Source: Candidatus Desulfaltia bathyphila (GTDB lineage: Bacteria > Desulfobacterota > Desulfobacteria > Desulfobacterales > ETH-SRB1). Taken from it: DNA of 51,224 nt. A model generated the notes under the pieces. The model saw nothing but the letters and a program-made list of their open reading frames with translations, searched no databases and was not told the DNA's origin. The stretch spans positions 1 through 51,224 of the forward strand of contig JACNLL010000037.1 in NCBI GenBank assembly GCA_014381545.1, in the 5' to 3' direction. The position numbers and the translations under genes were made by a program. Every line of letters starts with the position of its first letter. Position 1 is the stretch's first letter. Of the stretch, positions 35,512 to 43,790 are shown one piece after another.

Positions 35512-36384
35512 ATGGAATCGATCAAGACAGAAATACTTACAGGCGACTGCTTAGAGCTTTTGACTGATTTTCCGGATAACTTTTTTAATCTAATTGTAAC
35601 TTCTCCCCCATATGCTGACAGAAGAAACAAAACATATGGAGGAATAAAGCCGGATGAGTATGTTGAGTGGTTTCTGCCACGTTCTGCTGAGTTTCTTAGA
35701 GTCCTGAAACCAGATGGCACATTTATACTGAATATTAAAGAAAAAGCGATTAACGGGGAACGGCACACATATGTTATTGAATTGATATTAGAAATGAAGC
35801 GGCAAGGCTGGCTATGGACCGAAGAATTTGTATGGCATAAAAAAAATTGTTACCCTGGAAAATGGCCTAATCGTTTTAGAGATGCTTGGGAAAGGTGCCT
35901 TCAATTTAATAAGTCTAAAAAGTTCAAAATGTATCAAGAAGCAGTAATGGTTCCAATGGGTGATTGGGCTAAAGGTAGATTAAAAAATTTAAGTGACACA
36001 GATAAAACCCGTGATAATTCCAAGGTAGGAAGTGGTTTTGGAAAAAACATTTCCAATTGGCTAAAACGGGAAAAGGCATACCCCACGAATGTTTTGCATT
36101 TTGCCACAGAATGCTATAACCGAAATCACAGCGCTGTGTTTCCAAAAACATTACCGGAATGGTTTATGAAGTTGTTTACTCAAGAGAATGATTGGGTTCT
36201 TGACCCTTTTCTTGGTTCTGGAACAACGTGCGAAGTAGCCCAAGAACTAAAACGAAATTCGGTTGGTATTGAAATTTTACCTGATTATTATGAGTTAGCA
36301 AGAAAACGCACCTCAAATTATCAGTATAGATTGTGCGAGGAACAAGAAGAATATGAAGTTAATAACTCAGAAAGACATAGTTGA
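35512..36384 (+). CDS. Type II DNA methyltransferase (beta class, N4-cytosine or N6-adenine)
   Basis: The 290-residue enzyme has the beta-class order of motifs: catalytic motif IV TSPPY at 30-34 near the N-terminus and the SAM-binding motif I DPFLGSGTT at 231-239 near the C-terminus. S-P-P-Y is most often found in N4-cytosine methylases, but N6-adenine cannot be excluded. The target recognition region lies between (about 110-200). The gene overlaps the next one by 32 bases and is its protective partner. The codon usage is AT-rich with lysine and asparagine. Confidence 0.9.
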   Translation: MESIKTEILTGDCLELLTDFPDNFFNLIVTSPPYADRRNKTYGGIKPDEYVEWFLPRSAEFLRVLKPDGTFILNIKEKAINGERHTYVIELILEMKRQGWLWTEEFVWHKKNCYPGKWPNRFRDAWERCLQFNKSKKFKMYQEAVMVPMGDWAKGRLKNLSDTDKTRDNSKVGSGFGKNISNWLKREKAYPTNVLHFATECYNRNHSAVFPKTLPEWFMKLFTQENDWVLDPFLGSGTTCEVAQELKRNSVGIEILPDYYELARKRTSNYQYRLCEEQEEYEVNNSERHS

Positions 36385-37102
36385 ATATGTTGAGAAAAAT
36401 ATCCCTAATTTTCATCAGAATCGTTTAGACAAACTGAAGAAATTGAGACTCAGAGATGTCCTTAAACGCAAAAACCCATATCTATTCAAGGTCAAAAACA
36501 TCACCACTGCCAGCGATTTTATTAAAACAATTCTTGATGCATTCCTTTCATCTCAAGAGGAAAGTCTTTTCGGAGGATTTTTAGAAGAACTTGCGATTTT
36601 TATTTGTAGCAATGTTTACAACGGCCGCAAGTCTTCCACTGAAGGCATTGACTTAGAGTTTGAAAAAGACAACGCTAAGTATATCGTTTCGATAAAATCC
36701 GGTCCAAATTGGGGGAATAGCAGCCAAATCAAAAAAATGAAGGACAACTTCAAGAAAGCAAAACGAATTTTGGGAACAAATACTTCGACTGGATTTCATG
36801 TTATTGCGGTAAACGGCTGTTGTTATGGAAAAGATAATACACCGAATAAAGGTGATTACCTAAAGTTATGCGGACAGAGATTCTGGGAGTTTATATCGGG
36901 CAATGAAAATCTCTATACTGAAATCGTTGAACCCTTAGGGCATAAGGCCAAAGAAAAAAACGATCTTTTTTTACGAGAATATGCCAAAGTAATAAACAGG
37001 TTTTCACTTGAATTTATGAAAATGTTTTGTGACCCCTCCGGTGAAATCCTCTGGGAAGAAGTCATTAAGTTCAACTCAGGAAAAAATATTGTGAAGGCAT
37101 GA
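36353..37102 (+). CDS. Type II restriction endonuclease (PmeII-like)
   Basis: The 249-residue protein starts inside the methyltransferase gene and is read in another frame. It has a PD-(D/E)xK-type core: E79 in FLEELAIF, D100 in STEGIDLEFEK, and S113-x-K115 in YIVSIKSGPNWGNSSQ. The last motif resembles that of PmeII-type restriction enzymes as I recall them. The first 60 residues are helical and basic. Adjacent to a cognate methyltransferase, it is best read as the cutting half of a type II system. The family name is less sure than the function. Confidence 0.72.
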   Translation: MKLITQKDIVEYVEKNIPNFHQNRLDKLKKLRLRDVLKRKNPYLFKVKNITTASDFIKTILDAFLSSQEESLFGGFLEELAIFICSNVYNGRKSSTEGIDLEFEKDNAKYIVSIKSGPNWGNSSQIKKMKDNFKKAKRILGTNTSTGFHVIAVNGCCYGKDNTPNKGDYLKLCGQRFWEFISGNENLYTEIVEPLGHKAKEKNDLFLREYAKVINRFSLEFMKMFCDPSGEILWEEVIKFNSGKNIVKA

Positions 37103-37223
37103 ACAACGCCATTCACTCAGATGGGCAGGGTCGTGCGGGTTGAAGTTTTTATCAAGTTTTGTATTTAGTCGCCTTTTACAAAGGCCCGTTTCCCCTACCC
37201 ACTGGTGATGGCGGACGTTGAGC
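37098..37223 (+). other. Imperfect palindrome ending in GTTGAGC, attC-like
   Basis: The left arm (about 37108-37139, GCCATTCACTCAGATGGGC then AGGGTCGTGCGGG) pairs imperfectly with the right arm (about 37183-37212, GCCCGTTTCCCCTACCC then ACTGGTGATGGC). The right end GTTGAGC (37217-37223) fits GTTRRRY, and an AAC core (37102-37104, in CATGAAC) overlaps the stop codon of the endonuclease gene. Size (126 bases) and position after a stop codon fit an attC site. The left box deviates from RYYYAAC, so this is a suggestion only. Confidence 0.35.
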
Positions 37224-37334
37224 CTGTCGAAAAACTCTAAACCAGCGGTTTTAAGATTTGTAAGTACTTAATTTTATTACATGCAAAATGGACAAATTAG
37301 TCACTTTTGTACTTTTCCGACAGCCTCGTTAGGT
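37217..37334. repeat. Inverted repeat upstream of the cyclase-like gene
   Basis: GAGCCTGTCGAAAA (from about 37221) pairs with TTTTCCGACAGCCTC (ending about 37327) with single mismatches. GTTAGGT follows at 37328-37334, a second match to GTTRRRY. The AT-rich interior (37240-37310) contains no gene. It may be a leader or a degenerate recombination site. Confidence 0.35.
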
Positions 37335-37370
37335 CGCTGAGTAACTCAATAGGAGAGAAAGCACTCCAGT

Positions 37371-38571
37371 ATGGCTCGCTCGCGCAAAACCAAAGAAGAA
37401 ATGCGTAGCATAGTATTTCTTGACGCCGTAAATTTTACTCAAGAATTAAAAAAGCACGGTAGAGCACTCATTATACCCAAAATCAAGCAACTAAAAGAGT
37501 TCACTGAGTTCTTTTTTGTTCACAAGTTGAAAGGAGAATTCATTGGGTAATTGGGTGATGGTTTCCTTGCTCTTTGCCCTCCGAGACCAGTAGAAGTAAT
37601 CAACGAGGCGATTGCCTGTCAATCATTCATTGTGGCATACAATCACGGTAAGGAAACACCAGCTATTCTTAATACCCGAATTGCGATTCATTATGGTTTA
37701 ATTGCACCACCAGAGGGGGGGGAATTATATTGATACAAATCTAAATCTCACAGCACGCCTTCAGGGTGTTACGCCACCGAATGGTATCTGTATATCATCT
37801 GTCCTTTATGACATTGTGGCCGATGTCCTTAGAGATTATAGATTCGAGGAGCTTAAGTCGGACTTCAAGGGACTTGGACAGAACAAGTATTACATTATTT
37901 CGAATCCCTCTCTAAAAACTCTGGAGCCGACACTTCGTGAGGCTCGTCTTAGTTTTTATTTTTCAACCATTGATGCACTCCGTGAAGTCGAAAATTGGGA
38001 AGCAGTTCGCGATACATGTGAACAGGCATTGGTTGACTTTCATAGCCACCCAGAATTCACCTCACAGTTAGCTTACGCATTATTGATTCTTGGCGACAAA
38101 CTAGGTGCTATTCGTACTTATGAACAGTGCATCCAGATGGGTTACGATGTCCCTGATTCCTTGTATTTCATTGGAGTTGCGCAACGAGAGATTGGTAACG
38201 AACCACGCTCAGTAGAAATATTTGAAGAAGCAATCAAAAAAGAGCCGAAGCTTTTTCATGCTATGGTCGAGCTTGGGGAGATCTATTTAAATCGCCGAAA
38301 TTATGTTGAGGCAAATCATTGGGCAAAGAAAGCTACGAAACTCGCACCTAGATTTTATATTCCTCATGCCATACAAGTTGTGATTGCGTTGGGTTTGAAA
38401 AAGGATAAGTCTCTCAACACATTGATCAAAAAGATTCCTCACGAAGTACGCATGCGTGGTGACTTTCGTCTCCAAATCCAGGATTATTTAAAATCTCTGG
38501 GTGAGACGGATTACAACAAGAAACTGAGTCGGGCTTTCAAGGCTGCGGACAAATACGTAGCGAGCAAATAG
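37371..38571 (+). pseudogene. Class III nucleotidyl cyclase-TPR protein, broken by stop and G8 frameshift
   Basis: The ATG at 37371 opens a class III cyclase domain: IVFLDAVNFT holds the first metal-binding aspartate. An in-frame TAA at 37548-37550 interrupts it just before LGDGFLAL, which holds the second. The frame then continues to a G8 tract (37715-37722), after which the rest lies in the +1 frame: NYIDTNLNLTARLQG (with the D, N and R of the active site) and at least three TPR-like helical pairs (about 230-350). Removing one G and changing TAA to a sense codon would restore 399 residues. All catalytic residues remain, so decay is recent, or the G tract is a phase switch or an assembly error. 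Confidence 0.75.
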
Positions 38572-38642
38572 GTAGCATGGAATTTCCGTGGGAGTTGCCA
38601 TCTAACAATCGGCTCGAGAAGGGCGCTCTTTGAATTCACTAC

Positions 38643-39008
38643 ATGTTGAAAAGACTATCACTGAGGTGTTCCTATGAGTACAAAAAAAATCTTGATCCAA
38701 TAAAACCGGGTGAAATTCTTCGTGAGGATTTTTTAGAGCCCTTAGACATTAGCATTAACCAGCTTTCTCGGGATCTTTCAGTTCCTCCCAATAGGGTAAG
38801 TGAAATTGTGAATGGAAAAAGATCCATTACTACCGACACAGCCTTGAGGCTACAGCGGTATTTTGGGATTGAAGCTCAGTTTTGGCTAAATCTGCAAACT
38901 GAATATAATCTGCGAATGATGAAGCGTAAAATTTGGGCGGATATTGAACGACGGGTTATCCCTATTAAAGATACGGGCAATAGTTTACAGCATAGCGCCG
39001 GAGCATAA
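38643..39008 (+). CDS. higA: HigA-type antitoxin (XRE family) with out-of-frame natural start
   Basis: The product has the HigA pattern: NLDPIKPGEILREDFLEP, an XRE helix-turn-helix (SINQLSRDLSVPPNRVSEI, NGKRSITTDTA) and LRLQRYFGIEAQFWLNLQTEY. From the ATG at 38643 the frame gives 121 residues with 15 unfamiliar ones in front. The usual start would be the ATG at 38673, which has GAGG upstream, but an A8 tract puts it out of frame; nine As would give MSTKKNLDPIKPG. No HigB toxin gene lies next to it. It is either an orphan antitoxin, a frameshifted remnant, or a gene read by slippage on the A tract. Confidence 0.7.
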   Translation: MLKRLSLRCSYEYKKNLDPIKPGEILREDFLEPLDISINQLSRDLSVPPNRVSEIVNGKRSITTDTALRLQRYFGIEAQFWLNLQTEYNLRMMKRKIWADIERRVIPIKDTGNSLQHSAGA

Positions 39009-39077
39009 CAACACAATTATTTTTACTCAAAGCATAAACCGAACAGATCTCCGAGTTACTGAGATTAGGAGGAAGCA

Positions 39078-39542
39078 ATGATCATTGTCAGAGATATCAT
39101 GAACACCGACCTGATTACCGTCACCCCGGATATGGATATTTCCAGGGCAGCCTCAATCCTTTTTGATAACCGGATTAACGGCGCACCGGTAGTGGACGAT
39201 AGCGGCGGTTTGGTGGGCATCCTATGCCAAAGCGATCTTATTACCCAGCAGAAAAAGCTGCCGATTCCCACTATTTTTACTTTCCTCGACGGCCTCATCC
39301 GGCTGACATCTGTGAAACAGATCGAAAAGCAGGTCAGTAAAATCGCCGCCCTTACGGTTTCGGAAGCCATGACGCCTAAGCCGGTCACAGTCCAGCCGGA
39401 CACCGAGCTCGAAACCGTTGCGGCCCTGATGGTGGACAGCAAATTTCATACCCTGCCCGTGGTCGAAGACTCACGCCTTGTGGGAATCATCGGCAAGGAG
39501 GATGTTCTGCGCACCCTTATATCCACCACTGAAAGCCACTGA
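39078..39542 (+). CDS. CBS-pair protein
   Basis: The 154-residue protein consists of two CBS motifs, about 1-55 (VRDIMNTDLITVTPDMDIS, GGLVGILCQSDLI) and 90-148 (VSEAMTPKPVTVQPDTELE, SRLVGIIGKEDVLR), joined by a helical linker. Such stand-alone pairs bind adenine nucleotides and act as energy sensors on unknown partners. A strong AGGAGG site precedes the ATG. Its base composition is visibly richer in GC than neighbouring genes, which may point to a different origin. Confidence 0.9.
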   Translation: MIIVRDIMNTDLITVTPDMDISRAASILFDNRINGAPVVDDSGGLVGILCQSDLITQQKKLPIPTIFTFLDGLIRLTSVKQIEKQVSKIAALTVSEAMTPKPVTVQPDTELETVAALMVDSKFHTLPVVEDSRLVGIIGKEDVLRTLISTTESH

Positions 39543-39687
39543 GACGGGTATTTCCTCCATTTCTTCCGTTCCAGCAGGAAATACACTCTGTAGCAAGCCG
39601 CAGGCTAATTTTCAATTAACGCAAAAATGTTTTGAGTATCGAAGACTCATATTTTTCAAAGCCTGCTATGAAAGGAGCAAATATAAC

Positions 39688-41013
39688 ATGACTGATGTTG
39701 ATATCATCATATCCAACGGGCTGGTGCTTACGATGGATGAAAATGAAACTGTAATTGAAAACGGAGCCGTTGCCCTTGACGGTGAAAATATTGTTGCTGT
39801 GGGAAAGCTGGAGGAAATCGAGGCAAGATATATAGCCAGAGAAATAATAGATGCAACAAATCATCTGATTATGCCGGGACTTATTAACAGCCACACCCAT
39901 GCAGCAATGACCTGCTTCAGGGGAATAGCGGACGACATTGAACTGATGGACTGGTTGAACAATTATATATTTCCTGCTGAGGCTAAAAATGTGAATACAG
40001 AACTGGCCTTTTGGGGAAGTCTGCTGGCATGCGCAGAAATGATCAAATCAGGAACAACGACATTCTGTGACATGTACATTTTTGAAGACGAAACAGCAAA
40101 GGCCGCAAAAGAGGCCGGCATGCGATGCCTTCTTGGAGAGGTTCTCTTTGATTTTCCGTCTCCCAACATTAAAACACCTGCCCAAGGTTTGGAATATACC
40201 AGAATGCTCATTGAAAAATGGGCAGATGATCCGCTGATTAACATCATGGTTGAACCCCACTCATTATACACATGTTCCCCCTCCCTTCTTATAGACGCCA
40301 AGGCTTTGGCTGACCAATACAACATCCCGCTTGCCACCCATTTTTTGGAAAACAAAGGAGAGGCAAAACAATTAAGAAAAAAACTCGGCAAAAGGGCAAC
40401 TAATTTCCTGAAAGATATCAATTATCTTGATGAGCGATTTTTTGCCTTTCACTGCGTCTGCATGGACGAAGAGGATATAAAAATCTTTGCAGACAGCGGA
40501 TGCAAGGTTGTTCATAATCCCGAAAGCAATATGAAGCTTGCCTCTGGTATTGCTCCTATATCCAGCATGTTATACCATGGCATTGTCGTGGGGCTTGGAA
40601 CCGACGGATGCGCCAGCAATAATAACCTCGACATGCTACAGGAGATGGACACTGCAGCCAAGCTTGAGAAGGTTGAACGTCTTGATCCAACAGTCATGTC
40701 TGCGCATACTGTTACACATATGGCGACCTGTAACGGCGCCAGGATCCTTGGAATGGAAAATCTTACAGGTTCTTTAAAAGCCGGGATGAAGGCGGATATT
40801 ATTGCCATAGATTTGAACAAACCCCACCTTACCCCGATGTATAATCCTTATTCTCATCTTGTTTATGCGGTAAACGGGTCTGATGTATCCACAGTTATTA
40901 TAAACGGAAAAACTGTTATGAAAGACAGGCGGCTTTTAACGATTAATGAATCGGAAGTTATGAAAAGGGTGAAAGAGATTGCTCTCGGCATCAAAAAAAG
41001 CCTCGGGATTTGA
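39688..41013 (+). CDS. MTA/SAH deaminase-like amidohydrolase
   Basis: The 441-residue enzyme belongs to the metal-dependent amidohydrolases. It has the metal motif HTH (in NSHTHAAMTCFRGIADD), VEPHSLYTCSP, ATHFLENKGE, the FHCVCMDEED region and GTDGCASNNNLDM. The pattern resembles 5'-methylthioadenosine/S-adenosylhomocysteine deaminases (MtaD), which release ammonia from the adenine ring. The ATG at 39688 has AAAGGAG upstream and fits family length; the open frame extends 70 codons further without family-like sequence. The purine nucleoside phosphorylase gene at 41795 is a likely next step. Confidence 0.88.
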   Translation: MTDVDIIISNGLVLTMDENETVIENGAVALDGENIVAVGKLEEIEARYIAREIIDATNHLIMPGLINSHTHAAMTCFRGIADDIELMDWLNNYIFPAEAKNVNTELAFWGSLLACAEMIKSGTTTFCDMYIFEDETAKAAKEAGMRCLLGEVLFDFPSPNIKTPAQGLEYTRMLIEKWADDPLINIMVEPHSLYTCSPSLLIDAKALADQYNIPLATHFLENKGEAKQLRKKLGKRATNFLKDINYLDERFFAFHCVCMDEEDIKIFADSGCKVVHNPESNMKLASGIAPISSMLYHGIVVGLGTDGCASNNNLDMLQEMDTAAKLEKVERLDPTVMSAHTVTHMATCNGARILGMENLTGSLKAGMKADIIAIDLNKPHLTPMYNPYSHLVYAVNGSDVSTVIINGKTVMKDRRLLTINESEVMKRVKEIALGIKKSLGI

Positions 41014-41018
41014 ACTCG

Positions 41019-41798
41019 TTAGATTATATTAAACAGCCGGCAGCTATTTTCCCATGTGGCGGATGCCAGATATTCCGGATCTTCCTTTCTTATTTCCGCC
41101 AGTTTAAACAGAATAGGCCTGACAAATGCCGGTTCATTCCGTCGTGTGCGATTTTTTTCCGGAGCAGGTGTTAGATATGGCGCATCTGTCTCGATTAGAA
41201 TCTGTTCGACAGGAATTATGGGGGCCAGCTTGCGTAAATCGGCGCCGCGCTTTTTTAGGGTCAAAACGCCTGTTATGCCGATATAAAGGCCGAGATTAAT
41301 ATACTGCTCAAGTTCCGCCCTGTCTCCGCTAAAACAGTGCACAACCCCTTTTCTCCCATTTTTGTGATGAGTCTTAACTATTTCGAGCAGGCGGCCTTTG
41401 CTGTCTCTTTCATGGAAGATAACCGGAAGGTTGCATTTGCCGGCAATCTCGAGCTGCCTTATAAACCATTTTTCCTGATCATGTTGTGGCGAATACATAC
41501 GGTTGAAATCAAGACCGATCTCACCCCATGCACAAACCCTGGGATTTTCAGCAAGATCTATAAGAAACTTTAAGATTGATTCAGAGCAGCTTTGTGCTTC
41601 GTGAGGATGAATGCCGACAGAGGCATAAATGCCGTTTATGGATTCGGCCAGAGCAACGGCTTTGATGGAACTTTCTTTGTCTGTTCCTACGATCATACAT
41701 GCCACCACCCCGGCATCATGCGCGCGTTTAATAACCGCATCAATATCTTTATCATAGGCCATGTCGTCAAGATGGCAATGGCTGTCAAACAGTTTCAT
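41019..41798 (-). CDS. TatD-family metal-dependent hydrolase
   Basis: The 259-residue TIM-barrel protein has the TatD motifs DSHCHLDD at the N-terminus, GEIGLDFNR, PVIFHERDS, GVVHCFSGD and LIETDAPYLTP near the C-terminus. These residues bind the catalytic metals. Family members act as 3'-5' DNA exonucleases or related hydrolases. Its start overlaps the stop of the phosphorylase gene by four bases, so the two are translationally coupled. It is convergent with the amidohydrolase gene, only five bases away, with no clear terminator. Confidence 0.93.
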   Translation of the reverse strand: MKLFDSHCHLDDMAYDKDIDAVIKRAHDAGVVACMIVGTDKESSIKAVALAESINGIYASVGIHPHEAQSCSESILKFLIDLAENPRVCAWGEIGLDFNRMYSPQHDQEKWFIRQLEIAGKCNLPVIFHERDSKGRLLEIVKTHHKNGRKGVVHCFSGDRAELEQYINLGLYIGITGVLTLKKRGADLRKLAPIIPVEQILIETDAPYLTPAPEKNRTRRNEPAFVRPILFKLAEIRKEDPEYLASATWENSCRLFNII

Positions 41799-42619
41799 GT
41801 TATATTCTCAATAACATTATTTACTATTGATGCAAGCTTTAAAGAAGATTCCTTTGCCACGGCAATTATTTCTTCCATTGTTGTTTCAACAGGCTTTTCA
41901 GGATTATGCACATTGGTTATTGTTGACAGCCCGAGAACCTTCATCCCGGCATGCACTGCCACAATCACCTCGTGTACTGTTGAAAACCCGACTGCTTCAG
42001 CGCCTATGCTTCTTAGAAGGCGTATTTCGGCAGGTGTTTCAAGGCAGGGGCCCTTCAGACCGACATAAACACCTTTTTCCAATGGAATCTCCGTGTCTTT
42101 TCCTGCTTTTTCAGCAATCGATGCAAGATTTGTATCGTATGCCCGCGTCATATCAGGAAACCTGACACCCCAACTGTCTTCATTGGGGCCGATAAGAGGG
42201 TTTAACCCTGTAAGATTAATATGATCTGTAATAATCATTATATCTCCGGCTTTAAAATCAGGGTTCAGACCTCCTGAGGCATTTGAAAGAATCAGGGTTT
42301 TAACGCCGAGCTCCTGCATTACCCTTATCGGAAAGGTAATATCGGCTGGAGAGTATCCTTCATAGAGATGAAGCCGCCCCTGCATGGCGATAATCTGCCT
42401 GCTATGCATACTGCCTATGAGAAGTCTTCCAAAATGACTTTCAACAGTTGAAATCGGGAAATGTGGAATATCTTTGTATTCAAAAGAGGCGTATGTGTCC
42501 AGTGATTCTGCGCTTTTTCCATGACCGGTCCCTGTAAGAATTCCTATTTCAGAAGGTTTCTTAATGCATGTTTTTAAAAAAGATGCTGTTTCAATAGCTT
42601 TTTGTCTATAATTTTTCAT
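41795..42619 (-). CDS. Purine nucleoside phosphorylase (PNP-I trimeric type)
   Basis: The enzyme splits purine nucleosides with phosphate. Motifs of the trimeric type are ILTGTGHGKSAESL (phosphate loop), GRLHLYEGY, LILSNASGGLNPDFKAGD and KGPCLETPAEIRLLRSIGAE. The segment GFSTVHEVIVAVHAG differs from the usual G-M-S-T-V-P-E, so substrate preference may be changed. The ATG at 42619 (274 residues) has GAGG nine bases upstream and is preferred over the TTG at 42634. Together with the deaminase at 39688 it fits salvage of methylthioadenosine or inosine. Confidence 0.88.
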   Translation of the reverse strand: MKNYRQKAIETASFLKTCIKKPSEIGILTGTGHGKSAESLDTYASFEYKDIPHFPISTVESHFGRLLIGSMHSRQIIAMQGRLHLYEGYSPADITFPIRVMQELGVKTLILSNASGGLNPDFKAGDIMIITDHINLTGLNPLIGPNEDSWGVRFPDMTRAYDTNLASIAEKAGKDTEIPLEKGVYVGLKGPCLETPAEIRLLRSIGAEAVGFSTVHEVIVAVHAGMKVLGLSTITNVHNPEKPVETTMEEIIAVAKESSLKLASIVNNVIENIT

Positions 42620-42649
42620 TTTCAAAAACCTCAATAAGTTATATTCTTA

Positions 42650-42750
42650 TTTCGCACCCTTGATTTCTATCAAAGCCAAGGCGGGAAATGAGCCAAGTTC
42701 AATTTTGGCCCTTACTGTGGGGGTGCCGGCTCTTTGCCGCCTTGATTTTT
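42650..42750. repeat. 57-bp intergenic repeat, copy 1, with hairpin
   Basis: Bases 42650-42706 match 50961-51017 with six differences and no gaps. The sequence continues with GGCCCTTACTG and then GGCTCTTTGCCGCCTTGA (42728-42745), which is complementary to the CAAGGCGGGAAATGAGCC part of the repeat (42677-42694), forming a hairpin. It lies between the phosphorylase and HNH genes, upstream of both. Confidence 0.75.
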
Positions 42751-42879
42751 ATACCATTAATGTCGGCTCTTAAGCAATTACCAAATAAAATTAGTTGACT
42801 ATTGATTGATATATACAATATTTTATCGGCAAAGATACACAATTTGCTGAGAACAGGCTTTACAGAAAGGTGGGACAAA

Positions 42880-43386
42880 ATGGTTCAATGTGTTTTGCTT
42901 AATGCAGATTACTCATTTCTAAATGTGACAACCTGGAAACGAGCAATGTGTCTTGTGGTAAAAAGCAGGGTGCAAGTATTAAAGTATTCTAAAAAAATTG
43001 TCAGAACGGCTGAAGGAGTTTTAATAAAAATCCCTGCTGTTATGAGGCTGATAAAGCTTATTAGAACTCTGTATAGAAGTAGAGTGCCTTTCAGCAAAAA
43101 GAATATTCTCATAAGAGACGGGTTTAGATGTGCCTATTGCGGCAATGATAAAGAAAAACTAACAATTGACCATATTATTCCTAAATCAAAAGGCGGTAAA
43201 ACTTCATTTGAGAACTGCGTTTCTTCCTGTAAACCCTGCAACAATAAAAAAGGCGGCCAAACACCAAAACAGGCTAATATGTATCTCAAAATTAAGGCCT
43301 ATCAACCAACTATTGCGGAATTCCTGAGGCTAAAAGTCAGGAAGCTCGGCATTAATGATCTACTAAAAGATTTTGGGATCTATTAA
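42880..43386 (+). CDS. HNH endonuclease
   Basis: The 168-residue protein has a C-terminal HNH/zinc domain: CAYCGNDKEKLTIDHIIPKS contains the first cysteine pair and the catalytic histidine, followed by a second pair (CKPCNN). The N-terminal half is basic and has the motif VLLNADYSFLN typical of small HNH nucleases of this group. The ATG at 42880 has AAAGGTGG upstream and is preferred over the upstream open frame. Such genes are common stand-alone chromosomal nucleases; the target is unknown. Confidence 0.88.
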   Translation: MVQCVLLNADYSFLNVTTWKRAMCLVVKSRVQVLKYSKKIVRTAEGVLIKIPAVMRLIKLIRTLYRSRVPFSKKNILIRDGFRCAYCGNDKEKLTIDHIIPKSKGGKTSFENCVSSCKPCNNKKGGQTPKQANMYLKIKAYQPTIAEFLRLKVRKLGINDLLKDFGIY

Positions 43387-43392
43387 ACAAAA

Positions 43393-43427
43393 AAGGGCAT
43401 CTCATTTATTTAAAACGGGATGCCCTT
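43393..43427 (-). terminator. Terminator of the cold-shock gene
   Basis: AAGGGCATC (43393-43401) pairs with GATGCCCTT (43419-43427). Read on the minus strand the hairpin is followed by a T-rich run (TTTTGTTT), so it ends the cold-shock transcript and may also stop the convergent HNH transcript. Confidence 0.75.
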
Positions 43428-43461
43428 GCCCTTGATCGATGATTGGGGCATTGTTTGCGAA

Positions 43462-43662
43462 CTAAACCTTGGTTACGTTCTTCGCGGACGGTCCTCGATC
43501 GCCTTCTTCCACATCAAAAGTTACCCTGTCGCCTTCAGAAAGAGTTCTGAAGCCAGACGAGTTGATAGCCGAGTGGTGAACAAATATATCCCCACCATCT
43601 TCCTGCTCAATAAAACCAAATCCCTTTTTATCACTAAACCATTTTACAATTCCATTTGCCAA
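43462..43662 (-). CDS. Cold-shock protein (CspA family)
   Basis: The 66-residue protein binds single-stranded nucleic acids. It has both RNA-binding motifs, KGFGFI and DIFVHHSAI, and the usual beginning [17 protein letters not shown]. The start is a TTG with AAGGAG nine bases upstream, which is unusual for this family. The 5' leader (43663-43790) contains a GC hairpin (GGCGCCCAAAGCGCC on the minus strand) and a TATA-rich segment around 43755-43770 that probably holds the promoter. The long leader is in keeping with post-transcriptional control of csp genes. Confidence 0.95.
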   Translation of the reverse strand: MANGIVKWFSDKKGFGFIEQEDGGDIFVHHSAINSSGFRTLSEGDRVTFDVEEGDRGPSAKNVTKV

Positions 43663-43790
43663 AACACTAATCTCCTTCTTAAAAAACTGTTAATTGTTCT
43701 CTGCCTCAGGTCGGCGCTTTGGGCGCCTGCCAAGCAGATAAATTTCCTACCTTTATACATATATACATAAGGCATGTTTATCAAAAATTG

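Noticed and set aside
37371-38571. Pycsar or CBASS anti-phage signalling cyclase
   Set aside because: There is no adjacent effector gene (TIR, membrane or nuclease type), and the fused TPR region is more like ordinary signalling cyclases; only proximity to an R-M system suggests defence.
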